Shown here piece after piece: positions 37,080-46,390 of a DNA stretch of 64,000 bases (its first letter is position 1; each line of letters starts with the position of its first letter). The stretch comes from Leptospira ryugenii (GTDB lineage Bacteria > Spirochaetota > Leptospiria > Leptospirales > Leptospiraceae): NCBI RefSeq assembly GCF_003114855.1, contig NZ_BFBB01000008.1:186001-250000 (forward strand). Direction: 5' to 3'. A program made the position numbers and the translations under genes. The notes below the pieces were generated by a model. The model did not search any database and had not been told where the DNA came from. It saw only the letters and a list, made by a program, of their open reading frames with translations.

Positions 37080-37295
37080 TCAGTTTCCGTCCTTACTCAT
37101 TTGGATCTTAGGGTTGCTATGAATTCTTGATTTATAAGATAAAACTAAATCCATTACAGTTGAAACAGTCTCTTGAACAATGTATTTCTTATCATTGGTC
37201 AAAGTGATGACTGTATCGGGATTTGCTTCGATCGTTTCGATCAAATCCGCGTTGAGAACGAATTCTGCACCTTTGAGTCGATGTAGGATGACCAA
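37080..37295 (-). CDS. flbD: Flagellar protein FlbD
   Basis: 71 residues with the FlbD pattern (MVILHRLKGAEFVLNADLIE, IEANPDTVITLTNDKKYIV). Small conserved protein found directly upstream of motA in spirochaetes and some firmicutes; precise role in motility is not settled. The 3' end abuts motA. Confidence 0.9.
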   Translation of the reverse strand: MVILHRLKGAEFVLNADLIETIEANPDTVITLTNDKKYIVQETVSTVMDLVLSYKSRIHSNPKIQMSKDGN

Positions 37296-37315
37296 GAGAT
37301 CCCCCTATGAGATTT

Positions 37316-38395
37316 CTACTTATGTCTATCGACTGTCTTTCGAATTTCGTTGATGAATTTTTCTTCGGTAAATCTGTCTACTGACCTCTGGAAATCTCGC
37401 CGGCGTAAGTTTATTTTATCCAATTCTCGGATGGCCTCATTGATTGCCTCTGGGCTCTGTTCTTGGAAAAATACCCCTGTTTTTCCCTCCAAAACCGTTT
37501 CTAAGGCACCGCCTTTTCCATAGGCAACGACAGGAGTACCGTAGGCCTGGGCCTCAACTGGGGTGATGCCGAAGTCCTCCATACCTGGAAATAGAAAGGC
37601 ACGCGCGTGTTTGTAATGGAAAATCACCTCTGTGCGGCTTAAGCCCTTTTTCCATTCCACATTCGGAGGGAGCATTTTAGCTATTTTCTTCTCGTCTTGG
37701 CCCCCTCCAATCAGAATCAATTTCTTGCCATTCTTCCGGAAAGCTTCTATCGCTAGATCAATCCGTTTATAAGGAGCAAAAGCAGAAACCATCAAATAAT
37801 AATCTTGTTTAGAGTGGTCTTGCACGCGAAAGCCTTCGGGTAAGCAAGGAGGGTGGATAACTTGGTACTCACGTCGGTAGTACTTTTGGATGCGTTTGCC
37901 AACAAAATCCGAATTGCAGGTAAAGAAATCAACTCGCTGAGAAGAGGCAACATCCCAAGTTCTCAAATAATTGCTGATAGTTTGTAAAAGAAAGAACTTC
38001 AATCCAGATCTTGCTGGAAAGTATTCATAATACATATCCCAAACATAGCGCATTGGCGAGTGGATATAGCTAATATGCAGACTTGTTGGATGTGGTATGA
38101 CTCCCTTTGCTACACAATGGGATGAACTCAAAACTAAATCATAACCCTTTAAATCCAATGATTCGATAGCTGTTGGAAACAAAGGAAGGTAATAACGATA
38201 GTAACGTTCTTTCCCTGGAAGAGAGTTTGTGAAGGCAGTGGTGATCTTTCTTTCTTCGATACGAGCATTCAGTTTGCCAGGGTTATAAAATAATGTAAAG
38301 AGGTCAGCCTCGGGGTATGCTTTCAAAAGCGCATCGAGGACAACTTCTCCTCCCCTCATACCAGTCAGCCAGTCATGAATGATTGCAACTTTCAA
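37316..38395 (-). CDS. Glycosyltransferase family 4 (probable mannosyltransferase)
   Basis: 359 residues, GT-B fold. N-terminal half starts KVAIIHDWLTGMRGGEVVLD and has SYIHSPMRYVWDMYYEYF, which resembles WbaZ-type mannosyltransferases; the C-terminal half has SAFAPYKRIDLAIEAF, KLILIGGGQDEKKI, and the nucleotide-sugar site region FLFPGMEDFGITPVEAQAYGTPVVAY with the expected Glu. Role in LPS or other surface glycan is inferred. It lies between an MCE gene and the flagellar genes. Confidence 0.88.
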   Translation of the reverse strand: MKVAIIHDWLTGMRGGEVVLDALLKAYPEADLFTLFYNPGKLNARIEERKITTAFTNSLPGKERYYRYYLPLFPTAIESLDLKGYDLVLSSSHCVAKGVIPHPTSLHISYIHSPMRYVWDMYYEYFPARSGLKFFLLQTISNYLRTWDVASSQRVDFFTCNSDFVGKRIQKYYRREYQVIHPPCLPEGFRVQDHSKQDYYLMVSAFAPYKRIDLAIEAFRKNGKKLILIGGGQDEKKIAKMLPPNVEWKKGLSRTEVIFHYKHARAFLFPGMEDFGITPVEAQAYGTPVVAYGKGGALETVLEGKTGVFFQEQSPEAINEAIRELDKINLRRRDFQRSVDRFTEEKFINEIRKTVDRHK

Positions 38396-38405
38396 ATCAT
38401 ATCTC

Positions 38406-39194
38406 CTAATTTTGCGGACCGATCCTTCTCCCTAGAAGTGTCGTCCGTCCATAAAATGAGAGTGTGACAAAGAATGGAATTGGCATCGAGGTTTCCAAAT
38501 TTCTAGCAGATTCCATATATCGTCTGCCCTCAATGCCAATTTTCTCTGCATCAGTCACTGTTTCATTTAAACTTAGGTACATTTCGTCCGATCCGATGAT
38601 CCGCGGGATTGTACCTTTTTTTCCATTTAATTTGTCACTGATCTCTCTCGTATTTTGTGTTATGGATCGGATATCTTCTCGATTCTCTTCAATTGTTTGT
38701 GATGCCGCCTTAAAGAAATCATCAAAATACCTTGCTGACGGAAAATAATCTGGGACCTTTTCTCCTTCTCGGAAAGTTGGATTGAAATATGGTGTCTTTC
38801 CTTCTGAAGAACCAGGATTTATATTGATGACTCTGTTTGAGAAAACAGTTATCGTCTGAAAATCCACTTTATAATTGTCCCATAACGTGATGGGTTCTTT
38901 CATTGCGATCAATAGTTCAATCGCATCGGTCTCATTAGGTGACAAATGCCTTCGGTCTGAAATTTCGATCACTGGTTTTACCGAGATATGTGCTATGTAG
39001 CCTTTGGGAACGCCCAAGACTCGAACCTCTGTTCCCTCTTTTAGTCCATCGATTCTTGAATAGTAGAGAGATAGCCGATAGGGGTAATCCTTGGACTTGG
39101 AGTCTTGCCTGATTACCGTCATAAAAAACGAAAAAAGGAGTGTTCCAATAAAGCAAAGACCCATTGCAATTTCTAAATTTTTAGGTTTTTTCAT
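38406..39194 (-). CDS. MCE/MlaD-family protein
   Basis: 262 residues: N-terminal membrane helix (LEIAMGLCFIGTLLFSFFM), then one MCE domain with the typical SRIDGLKEGTEVRVLGVPKG, and a helical C-terminal half. MCE proteins carry lipids between membranes, normally with a YrbE permease and an Mkl ATPase. Neither partner is next to it here, so it may work with a distant permease. Likely first gene of the minus-strand operon that runs through the glycosyltransferase to kdsB. Confidence 0.85.
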   Translation of the reverse strand: MKKPKNLEIAMGLCFIGTLLFSFFMTVIRQDSKSKDYPYRLSLYYSRIDGLKEGTEVRVLGVPKGYIAHISVKPVIEISDRRHLSPNETDAIELLIAMKEPITLWDNYKVDFQTITVFSNRVININPGSSEGKTPYFNPTFREGEKVPDYFPSARYFDDFFKAASQTIEENREDIRSITQNTREISDKLNGKKGTIPRIIGSDEMYLSLNETVTDAEKIGIEGRRYMESARNLETSMPIPFFVTLSFYGRTTLLGRRIGPQN

Positions 39195-39269
39195 CGGAAA
39201 AACTCTCTTTATCCATCTCTCCCAAAGAAAAGCTTGGCAAGTAGTTTTTACCGCAGACTATGGGAGGTC

Positions 39270-40253
39270 ATGAAAGCTGTAACGATCGTAAAATACGACG
39301 AAACCTCCCCTATCCTTGAGCTGAGAGAAAAGGAAATGCCGGAACCGAAGGACAACGAAGTTTTGATTAAAATCCATGCATCGCCAATCAATCCTTCAGA
39401 CCTAATGTTCATTAGGGGACTTTATGGTATCAAAAAAAAGGCCCCCGTTGCGGCAGGATTTGAAGCGAGTGGAACGGTTGTTTCCGTAGGAAAAGAGATT
39501 CGGTTCTTAAAACCAAATATGTTGGTTTCCTGCGTATCGGGCCACAATGACGGTTCTTGGTCCGAATACATGCTCACCACAGAAGAAAATTGCCTACCTT
39601 TGGTAGAGGGAATTACTTTGGATGAAGCATGTTGTTTTTTTGTAAACCCTATGACTGCATGGGCGATGGTTACCAAGGCACTCGAGGAAAAACACCCCGC
39701 CATGATACAAACGGCAGCAGCGAGTGCTTTAGGAAAGATGGTCGTACGATTGTGTGCGGAAAAACAATTACCATTGATTAACATTGTCCGCAAAAAAGAG
39801 CAGGAAGACAGCTTGCGAGCCTTAGGTGCGGAGTATGTCATCAATTCAGAAACCCCTCAATTCGAGAAAGAACTCTATAAAACAGCAAAAAAATTAAATG
39901 CTACTTATGCAATTGATGCCGTTGCTGGCACAACGGCTCAAAAGGTAATTGAATGTATTCCCTATGGCGGAAAATTAATTTGTTATGGTGCCCTATCTGA
40001 GCAAAATATACCGATTAACGCTGGTATGATTTTATTCCAAAATAAAAAAATTGAAGGTTATTGGCTAACAAGTTGGATCTATTCTATAGGCCTGGAAGAA
40101 TTCCAAAAACAAGCAAAAGAAGCCCAAAAATATCTAAAAACAATTTTCCAAACCAAGATCAACAAACGATATCCGCTAGAAGAGTTCCAAGAAGGATTAG
40201 AATATTACAAAGCACACATGACTGAAGGTAAGGTGGTCTTTGCTCCCAAATAA
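39270..40253 (+). CDS. Zinc-type alcohol dehydrogenase-like oxidoreductase (MDR family, quinone/enoyl reductase type)
   Basis: About 327 residues of the medium-chain dehydrogenase/reductase superfamily: GroES-like N-domain (EVLIKIHASPINPSDLMFIRG), then a Rossmann domain (AASALGKMVVRLC, DAVAGTTAQKVIECIPYGGKLICYG). The structural zinc Cys cluster of true alcohol dehydrogenases is missing, so it is more like NADPH:quinone or enoyl reductases. Start at 39270 (MKAVTI) is the family-typical one; the frame extends 36 bases further upstream. Confidence 0.85.
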   Translation: MKAVTIVKYDETSPILELREKEMPEPKDNEVLIKIHASPINPSDLMFIRGLYGIKKKAPVAAGFEASGTVVSVGKEIRFLKPNMLVSCVSGHNDGSWSEYMLTTEENCLPLVEGITLDEACCFFVNPMTAWAMVTKALEEKHPAMIQTAAASALGKMVVRLCAEKQLPLINIVRKKEQEDSLRALGAEYVINSETPQFEKELYKTAKKLNATYAIDAVAGTTAQKVIECIPYGGKLICYGALSEQNIPINAGMILFQNKKIEGYWLTSWIYSIGLEEFQKQAKEAQKYLKTIFQTKINKRYPLEEFQEGLEYYKAHMTEGKVVFAPK

Positions 40254-40785
40254 ATACTCATTCTTTTTAAAAACTCTATGTTTGCTGTTGGTTGGGAGTC
40301 TATTAGCCTCATGCTTTTGGACTCACAAAAAAAATTTAGAGAATCTAAAGAGATGTAAGTTCATCATCAAACAGATCTTTTTAAAAACAGAGCAAGGTGG
40401 TGGCTTGATTCCAAAGATCACCTTGATTCCTATTGTATCCATAGAAAATCCGAATGAAGAAGACGTAGAAATCTACAAATTCCAACTGAAAAGTTCATTG
40501 CTTACGAAAAAAGAAGGCGAGATCAGTTTAGGTAACATCATCAATGAGGAAAACCGAATCGTTCCAAAGTTTTCTAATCTTGAGATTCCTCTTATTATTC
40601 GTTCAGAAAACAATAATGGATTCGAAGCGGACCTCATGTCTGTTGTTTTTGCACTTATGAGTGCTAGTCTAAGAGGAGAAAAAGCTGAGGTTAAGATCCA
40701 AGGAACTATTTCTATACATTCGCCAATAGGAAGCATAGAATATCCCATATCCGAAACTCAGACAATTGATCTTTTAAAGAAATGA
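40240..40785 (+). CDS. Hypothetical lipoprotein, possibly LEA14/WHy-like
   Basis: 181 residues starting at a TTG (40240) with AAGGTGG just upstream, overlapping the oxidoreductase end. Signal TLCLLLVGSLLASC gives a lipidated Cys. The mature part has an Asn-Pro-Asn motif (SIENPNEEDVEIYKFQLKSS) and two-sheet beta pattern similar to LEA_2/WHy proteins, which are small solute-stress beta sandwiches. The match is from pattern only. Its stop overlaps the start of the next lipoprotein gene. Confidence 0.6.
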   Translation: MLPNKYSFFLKTLCLLLVGSLLASCFWTHKKNLENLKRCKFIIKQIFLKTEQGGGLIPKITLIPIVSIENPNEEDVEIYKFQLKSSLLTKKEGEISLGNIINEENRIVPKFSNLEIPLIIRSENNNGFEADLMSVVFALMSASLRGEKAEVKIQGTISIHSPIGSIEYPISETQTIDLLKK

Positions 40786-41075
40786 AGCCTTCTTTTTATA
40801 TTTGTCTACTTTGCTTTCTTTGCTTTTGCACTCAAAATAAAGATGAGATTTTTTACCAACCGGCTGAGGCAAATGCAAAGATAGTGCAGGCATACGCTCT
40901 CAAAGATTTAAGTTGTGGAAAGAGCCATATTCTTAAAACAGTTTTCCTTGGTAGGGTCAAAATTTCAGATTTGAATCGTTGCATTAAAGCCATTGAAATT
41001 ACCAGTTGCACAGCATGGCAGGCTGACAATCCGACTCCTGACAGTTGCAAAAGAATCAATTATATTTTGAACTAA
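40782..41075 (+). CDS. Small Cys-rich hypothetical lipoprotein
   Basis: 97 residues with a signal sequence ICLLCFLCFC and a lipobox-like FCFC. The mature part carries several cysteines (DLSCGKS, NRCIKAIEITSCTAW, DSCKRINY) that could form disulfides in the periplasm. No family recognised. ATG overlaps the previous TGA, and the next gene starts on its last base; the three genes from 40240 to 41551 are chained by overlaps. Confidence 0.65.
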   Translation: MKPSFYICLLCFLCFCTQNKDEIFYQPAEANAKIVQAYALKDLSCGKSHILKTVFLGRVKISDLNRCIKAIEITSCTAWQADNPTPDSCKRINYILN

Positions 41076-41551
41076 TGTTGAGATATTTATTCACATTATC
41101 GCCAACGGAGATTTTTTTATTCAGCTTATTAGGTTTTTTTGGGCTTCTACTGTTGTATGTTAGTCGATTGAAATCAAAACCAAAAGGAAAGCCAAAGGAA
41201 ACTGAATCTAAAGAAATAGGCAATGGAAATACTTCCTCCAAAAAATCACCAAATTTACAAGTCATGGAAGTATTTGATTACAATGGAACCAAAATCCTTC
41301 ACCAAGATGGCAGTTACACGGTAAATGACAAAGGTGTCATCACCAACCATTCAAGTTGGGACTTACTTCCTCCTATCTACCAGAAAATGATTAAAGAATT
41401 GGACAACCGTTCTTTGGGCGAAAAGGGCAACGATTATTTTTTAGAGATGATCAATGGTTTTTACTATGTGTCTCTTCCGGGAGGCAAAAAGAAACGTTAC
41501 AGTAGCATGAATGAGATCCCAGCCCATATCCGCAAACGAATCGGGCTGTGA
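41075..41551 (+). CDS. Hypothetical membrane protein
   Basis: 158 residues: one membrane helix near the N-terminus (EIFLFSLLGFFGLLLLYV), a Lys/Glu-rich linker and a soluble C-terminal part (VFDYNGTKILHQDG, LLPPIYQKMIKELDNRS, INGFYYVSLPGGKKKRY, IPAHIRKRIGL) with no family I know. The ATG at 41075 overlaps the stop of the upstream lipoprotein gene (TAATG). Convergent with the desaturase gene, 12 bases apart. Confidence 0.65.
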   Translation: MLRYLFTLSPTEIFLFSLLGFFGLLLLYVSRLKSKPKGKPKETESKEIGNGNTSSKKSPNLQVMEVFDYNGTKILHQDGSYTVNDKGVITNHSSWDLLPPIYQKMIKELDNRSLGEKGNDYFLEMINGFYYVSLPGGKKKRYSSMNEIPAHIRKRIGL

Positions 41552-41563
41552 TGCAAACATTAC

Positions 41564-42493
41564 CTAAGTTAAGGCAACGGATTTTGTGGTATTCTTTTTG
41601 GGAAGATTTGGTTTGATTGCCTCCATTCCCATTTTCTTTGCCAAGTCTCTGCGTCGGCCTTCTTCGAGAACTTTGACTGGTGGTTTTTTCAAATCCCATA
41701 CAATGCCAAACCAAGAAAGAACACGCAAGATATAGTAAGTGATGTCTACCTCGTACCAGTAAAAACCTTGGTTGACCGACGAACAATAGTAATGGTGGTT
41801 GTTATGCCAACCTTCACCCAGAGTTAAAATTGCTAAGAAAAAATTATTTTTGCTGGTATCTCGTGAATCATATCTCACCGACCCATACACATGCGAAAGT
41901 GAGTTGATCGTCCAAGTCGCGTGGCCCAACAGAAAGGTTGCCACTGCATAGCCGTAGACCAGCCATGCCCAACCGCCTACTGCATAGAGAAAGATGGAAT
42001 AGCTAAGGGGGGCTACCCAATGGTTTCTATCCAACCAGCGTAACTCTGGGTATTTATAAAAATCAGGAATCAATTTTGCTTCATAATCATTGTACTCGTT
42101 TCGTAAAAACCAAAGCATATGAGAATACCAAAAGCCTTTCTTTGAAGGTGAGTGTATGTCTTTGTCTGTATCCGAGTATTTATGGTGGTTTCTATGATGA
42201 GCCGCCCACCAGAGGACTCCTTTCTGCATCGCCATCGATCCAATCCATGCAAGTACGAACTGGAAGACCCGAGAAGTTTTGAAGGAAGAATGAGAGAAAT
42301 AACGATGGTAAGCGCCAGTAATTCCAAACATACGAACGAAATATGATACAAAAGCAACCCAAAAGAGTTCCCAAGTAAAAGGAACTGTCAATACGGTCAG
42401 AACAGTTGCCTGGATCAAAAAAAACAAGATGAGAAAGAGCTTGGGAGCTTTGTGTTTCACAATAGGCTCAATAGTAGCTGTAGAAGGTTCCAT
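41564..42493 (-). CDS. Membrane fatty-acid desaturase (acyl-CoA delta-9 type)
   Basis: 309 residues, four to five membrane helices and the three His boxes of membrane desaturases: HRYFSH (63-68), HRNHHKYSD (100-104) and HNNHHYY near residue 230. These bind the di-iron centre that inserts a double bond, typically at C9, into acyl-CoA or phospholipid chains and so tunes membrane fluidity. Single gene, divergent from lysC with 104 bases between; I see no clear operator there. Confidence 0.92.
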   Translation of the reverse strand: MEPSTATIEPIVKHKAPKLFLILFFLIQATVLTVLTVPFTWELFWVAFVSYFVRMFGITGAYHRYFSHSSFKTSRVFQFVLAWIGSMAMQKGVLWWAAHHRNHHKYSDTDKDIHSPSKKGFWYSHMLWFLRNEYNDYEAKLIPDFYKYPELRWLDRNHWVAPLSYSIFLYAVGGWAWLVYGYAVATFLLGHATWTINSLSHVYGSVRYDSRDTSKNNFFLAILTLGEGWHNNHHYYCSSVNQGFYWYEVDITYYILRVLSWFGIVWDLKKPPVKVLEEGRRRDLAKKMGMEAIKPNLPKKNTTKSVALT

Positions 42494-42597
42494 AAAATAT
42501 CCTATGACGAATAAGAGTCAAAGAATCAGAAGCGGTTGCAAAAAAATTCATTCTACTTGATTCCAATCGCAATTAGGGCAAGCTGACCCTACAAACC

Positions 42598-43812
42598 ATG
42601 TCTGGAAGAATAGTTGTACAAAAATACGGTGGAACCTCCGTAGGAGATACCACCAAAATTAAAAATGTTGCCAATCGGATCAAAAAGTACCATGAGCAAG
42701 GCAATAAGGTTGCCGTTGTTGTCTCGGCAATGGGACATACTACCGATGAACTGGTAGACTTGGCGGAGCAAATTTCCACAAATCCGCCCAAACGCGAAAT
42801 GGACATGCTGCTGTCCACTGGGGAACAGGTTTCCATCGCTCTCCTTGCGATTGCTCTCAATGAAATCGGTGTTCCTGCCCAATCCTTTACAGGTTCTCAG
42901 GTAAAGATTCTGACCGATGGAAATTTTTCAAATGCAAAGATAGAAATGATTGATCGGACACGCATTGATGAAGCCTTTAACAAGGGAAAGGTGGTGATTG
43001 TAGCAGGTTTCCAAGGGATAGACAAAGATGAAAATATTGTAACCTTGGGACGCGGGGGAAGTGACACTTCAGCTGTGGCTCTAGCGGCTGCCTTAGGGGC
43101 AGATGAATGTGAAATTTACACGGATGTCGATGGAGTATATACAGCAGACCCTAGAAAAATCCCAAGTGCAAAGATGCACAAACAAATTACATATGAAGAA
43201 ATGTTAGAACTAGCGTCACTTGGTGCTGGTGTATTGCATTCTAGAAGTGTTGAATTAGGGATGAATTACAACGTTGTAATTCATGTTCGTTCCAGCTTTC
43301 ACGAAAAGCCAGGAACACTTGTTATGAGTGAGGAAAAAATAATGGAAAAGATGAAGGTTAGTGGTGTCACTTCGAAAGGTGACCAAGTACGGATTACAAT
43401 TGCGGATGTGAAAGATAAACCTGGCATTGCAGCTGATCTATTTACGCAATTAGCTAATAAAGATGTGATTGTTGATGTAATTGTTCAATCTTCTCCAAGA
43501 GATGGTATCAATACCATTTCGTTCACGATTGCCAAAAAAGATACTACGGTAGCGAAACCAATCATCGAAGCCTATGCTAAAACAAACGGGAATGGAACTG
43601 CCGAAATCGATGAAAATATCGCAATCGTATCTGCAGTTGGCGTTGGGATGAAATCTCACGTTGGCGTAGCAGCAAAAATGTTCCAGGCATTAGCCGACAA
43701 TAAAATCAATATCGAGATGATTTCAACATCAGAAATCAAAATCTCTTGTGTGATTAGACAAAGTGAATCGGAAGCGGCAGTTAAAGCGCTTCATGCTGCT
43801 TTCATCGATTAA
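42598..43812 (+). CDS. lysC: Aspartate kinase
   Basis: First step of the aspartate family pathway (Lys, Thr, Met, diaminopimelate): aspartate plus ATP to aspartyl phosphate. 404 residues, with the N-terminal kinase motif [35 protein letters not shown] and [15 protein letters not shown], then two C-terminal ACT domains ([16 protein letters not shown] and [18 protein letters not shown]). No transcription leader long enough for a lysine riboswitch was seen. It leads an operon with the SurA-like gene 11 bases downstream. Confidence 0.96.
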   Translation: MSGRIVVQKYGGTSVGDTTKIKNVANRIKKYHEQGNKVAVVVSAMGHTTDELVDLAEQISTNPPKREMDMLLSTGEQVSIALLAIALNEIGVPAQSFTGSQVKILTDGNFSNAKIEMIDRTRIDEAFNKGKVVIVAGFQGIDKDENIVTLGRGGSDTSAVALAAALGADECEIYTDVDGVYTADPRKIPSAKMHKQITYEEMLELASLGAGVLHSRSVELGMNYNVVIHVRSSFHEKPGTLVMSEEKIMEKMKVSGVTSKGDQVRITIADVKDKPGIAADLFTQLANKDVIVDVIVQSSPRDGINTISFTIAKKDTTVAKPIIEAYAKTNGNGTAEIDENIAIVSAVGVGMKSHVGVAAKMFQALADNKINIEMISTSEIKISCVIRQSESEAAVKALHAAFID

Positions 43813-43823
43813 ACATCCAACCT

Positions 43824-44843
43824 ATGAAGATTCGAGCTATTTCATTCATTTTTTTGTTAGTAGCTTTGAATCTTCCCTTGGTCGGTTATGAAACCTTAAA
43901 CCAAGTTGTTGCCATTGTTGGAAACATTGCTATTTCCCAATCCGATTTTGAGAAAGGTGCCGAGAAATATAAAATGTTATCTCGCTTCGTGCCGTCCACG
44001 AGAAAGAAAGGCTCATTGCATTCTCAAATCTTAGATTTTTTGATTGATAGAGCCGTTGTCGACATTGCTGCAGATGAAGAATCTATACAGGTCAATGAAA
44101 AGCGTATCGAGTCAGAAATCCAGAAACGTATGGAAGCCCAAGGAATTACGGACATGGAGTACTTCAAAAAAGCAGTTTCTCAACAGTTTAATATGCCTTA
44201 TGAACTATGGCTCGAAGAATTACCGTTCCAAATCAAAAAAGCTCAACTTCTCCAAATAAAAATCTCTCCTCCTCTACCTTCCGAACAAGAAGTACAAAAT
44301 TGGTACAACAAAAATAAAGCGAAGGTAGGCTTTGAGTACAAATTCAGAGAACTCATCTTCTCACCTACAAACACCTCGATCGAGGAAGAAAGTAAAGTTT
44401 TCCAGGAGCTAAATGAGATCCGAAGCAAATCGATGGCTGATCCTTCTTTTTTTAAACTGGTAGCATCAGGCCCAAGAAACGAAAGCAGAAACCGTGCGAA
44501 CGGTGGTCTTGTCAATTGGATCCCCACCTTCGAATTGTACAAAACGCATCCTACGACAGCATCCGTACTTGCACAGGTGCAACAAGGCAAAGTGTCTGAG
44601 GTGTTTCGTGATGAGAGAAAACGATACTGTTTGGTGTTTGTTGAAGGAATGAGACCCACACCTTTGGATGCCGTTCGAAAAGGAATCCAAGGATTATTGT
44701 TCCGAGACAAGGAACAAGTGCACTTTGAAGAATGGGTAGCCAATACCAGAAAGACCACCTCTATCACAATTTTCGATCCTATTTACATTAAGGAAAACAG
44801 TATTTCCAATCCTGAAGAGAAATACTCACAAGAAGCGCCATGA
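43824..44843 (+). CDS. SurA-like peptidyl-prolyl isomerase / periplasmic chaperone
   Basis: 339 residues with a signal peptide (FIFLLVALNLPLVGYE), an N-terminal SurA helical part (QVVAIVGNIAISQSDFEKG, LDFLIDRAVVDIAADEESIQ) and a parvulin-type PPIase-like domain (FRELIFSP, NGGLVNWIPTFEL, GKVSEVFRDERKRYCLVFVE). It should assist folding of outer-membrane proteins. Short for SurA (one parvulin domain rather than two). Its TGA overlaps the ATG of the spiro-SPASM gene (ATGA). Confidence 0.85.
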   Translation: MKIRAISFIFLLVALNLPLVGYETLNQVVAIVGNIAISQSDFEKGAEKYKMLSRFVPSTRKKGSLHSQILDFLIDRAVVDIAADEESIQVNEKRIESEIQKRMEAQGITDMEYFKKAVSQQFNMPYELWLEELPFQIKKAQLLQIKISPPLPSEQEVQNWYNKNKAKVGFEYKFRELIFSPTNTSIEEESKVFQELNEIRSKSMADPSFFKLVASGPRNESRNRANGGLVNWIPTFELYKTHPTTASVLAQVQQGKVSEVFRDERKRYCLVFVEGMRPTPLDAVRKGIQGLLFRDKEQVHFEEWVANTRKTTSITIFDPIYIKENSISNPEEKYSQEAP

Positions 44844-46390
44844 AGAAAACTGATTATTTGCCTTCTTTAACGGCTGTTTATTTAGATCCGAGTTCCTCTA
44901 AATTCCTTTATCAAACTCTCACAGAAGATCTTTGGGACATTATGATCAAAAAAATAGATCACTGTTACCCAAATATTAAGATCATTGTTGGTCTTGACAA
45001 AGATCTATTTTCCAAGTTCCAATCATCCAATTTCCCATTCTTAAATCGGCTTGAGTTGGAAAATGTAGAGACTGAACTAGAGTTTTTAAGAAAGATTGGC
45101 GGAAAATTGCCACCTTCTAAATGGAATGATCCTGATTGGGATGAAGTAAATTTTTTATATTTAAAAGGACTAACACCCCTACTCGATGTAGATTTGATGA
45201 AGGAGTCTTTTTCTCGACATAAAAAATTCTTTAGCCAATATTCTTATAGTGAGAATCTTCCGGAAGGAATCATTCCCACTATCATTACTAGAGAGTTTCT
45301 CTCGAGTTTGCCTGAGGCAGTTTCTAGTGATGTGCATTCTTTTTTCTTAAAGAATATAAACCAATACGATGTAGATATATTTTTTGTAGCACCTGATCTC
45401 CGACAATTTCGACTAGATTTTCGGGTGAATCAGCAGCGGAACTTTCAAATCATACAGTCCCTTCTATCGGTAGATCAAAATCTTTCCTATCGTGATATTC
45501 TTCCCAAAATCAAAGAAAATCCGAAGATATTTAGGATTGCTCCTTCGTTTATCGAATGGGAAATATATCGCGGGTGTGAATTGAATTGTACATTTTGTCC
45601 AAGGCAATTGATAGAAAAAGACTCTGATAACCAGCACATAAGCGTAAATGAAGCAAAACTAATTGTCTCCAAATTAAACCAAAACATCCACACTTCCTTT
45701 AGCATTTGTTTGGGAGGAAATGGTGAACCACTCCTCCACCCTCAACTTTTTGAGATAACGAATGAAATCCTAGAATCAAGTCAACTGAATGAATTGATGA
45801 TAGAGACTGCTCTGTATAAAAATGTTGAGTCATTATTCCAATGGTTAGGATCTCTTAGCGAAGAGAAAAAGAAAAAGCTGTCCTTTATAGTGAATCTTAG
45901 TACCTTAAATAAAGAAGTTTATGCATCTTTATATGGAAAAGATTTATATGACACTGTCCTAGGCAATCTGCTAAAGCTTAAAGATCTTGTTCCTAAAGAT
46001 TCTTTGTATGTGCAAATGATAAAGATGGTTGAGGTAGGCGATGAAGTAGATTCATACTTTACCTTTTTTGAAAAACAACAAATCAATGTCATCCTTCAGA
46101 AATACAATACATTTGCTCATAAACTAAAAGAGCGGCGTGTCAGCGATTTAACTCCTATTCACAGAGAATTTTGTTGGCATTTAAATAGAGATCTCTCCAT
46201 TGATGTGAGAGGGAATGTAAATCTTTGTAAACAAGAGTGGAAACACCAGCTTGGCAACTTAATCCATGATTCGTTTGGTGAAATTTGGGAACGAGGCGAT
46301 GCTCATTTTCACAACTCATTGATTGGAAAACATGAATCGATACCGGCACCATGCTTAAACTGTGATGAGTGGTATACGTTCAACGCCTGA
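44840..46390 (+). CDS. Spiro-SPASM radical SAM protein
   Basis: 516 residues. An unrecognised N-terminal 230-residue part precedes a radical SAM core with the 4Fe-4S motif Cys246-x3-Cys250-x2-Cys253 (CELNCTFC) and GGNGEPLLHP. The C-terminal SPASM-like part has Cys445, Cys463, and Cys505/Cys508 (CLNC) for a further cluster. SPASM enzymes typically modify peptides or proteins, and spirochaete members form a known family (spiro-SPASM). Target not known. Coupled upstream to the SurA-like gene and overlapping the SpsF/SpsG-like gene downstream. Confidence 0.88.
   Translation: MKKTDYLPSLTAVYLDPSSSKFLYQTLTEDLWDIMIKKIDHCYPNIKIIVGLDKDLFSKFQSSNFPFLNRLELENVETELEFLRKIGGKLPPSKWNDPDWDEVNFLYLKGLTPLLDVDLMKESFSRHKKFFSQYSYSENLPEGIIPTIITREFLSSLPEAVSSDVHSFFLKNINQYDVDIFFVAPDLRQFRLDFRVNQQRNFQIIQSLLSVDQNLSYRDILPKIKENPKIFRIAPSFIEWEIYRGCELNCTFCPRQLIEKDSDNQHISVNEAKLIVSKLNQNIHTSFSICLGGNGEPLLHPQLFEITNEILESSQLNELMIETALYKNVESLFQWLGSLSEEKKKKLSFIVNLSTLNKEVYASLYGKDLYDTVLGNLLKLKDLVPKDSLYVQMIKMVEVGDEVDSYFTFFEKQQINVILQKYNTFAHKLKERRVSDLTPIHREFCWHLNRDLSIDVRGNVNLCKQEWKHQLGNLIHDSFGEIWERGDAHFHNSLIGKHESIPAPCLNCDEWYTFNA

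Noticed and set aside
42494..42597. Possible lysine riboswitch upstream of lysC
   Set aside because: The region is only 104 bases, is shared with the divergent desaturase and shows no L-box-like set of paired helices.
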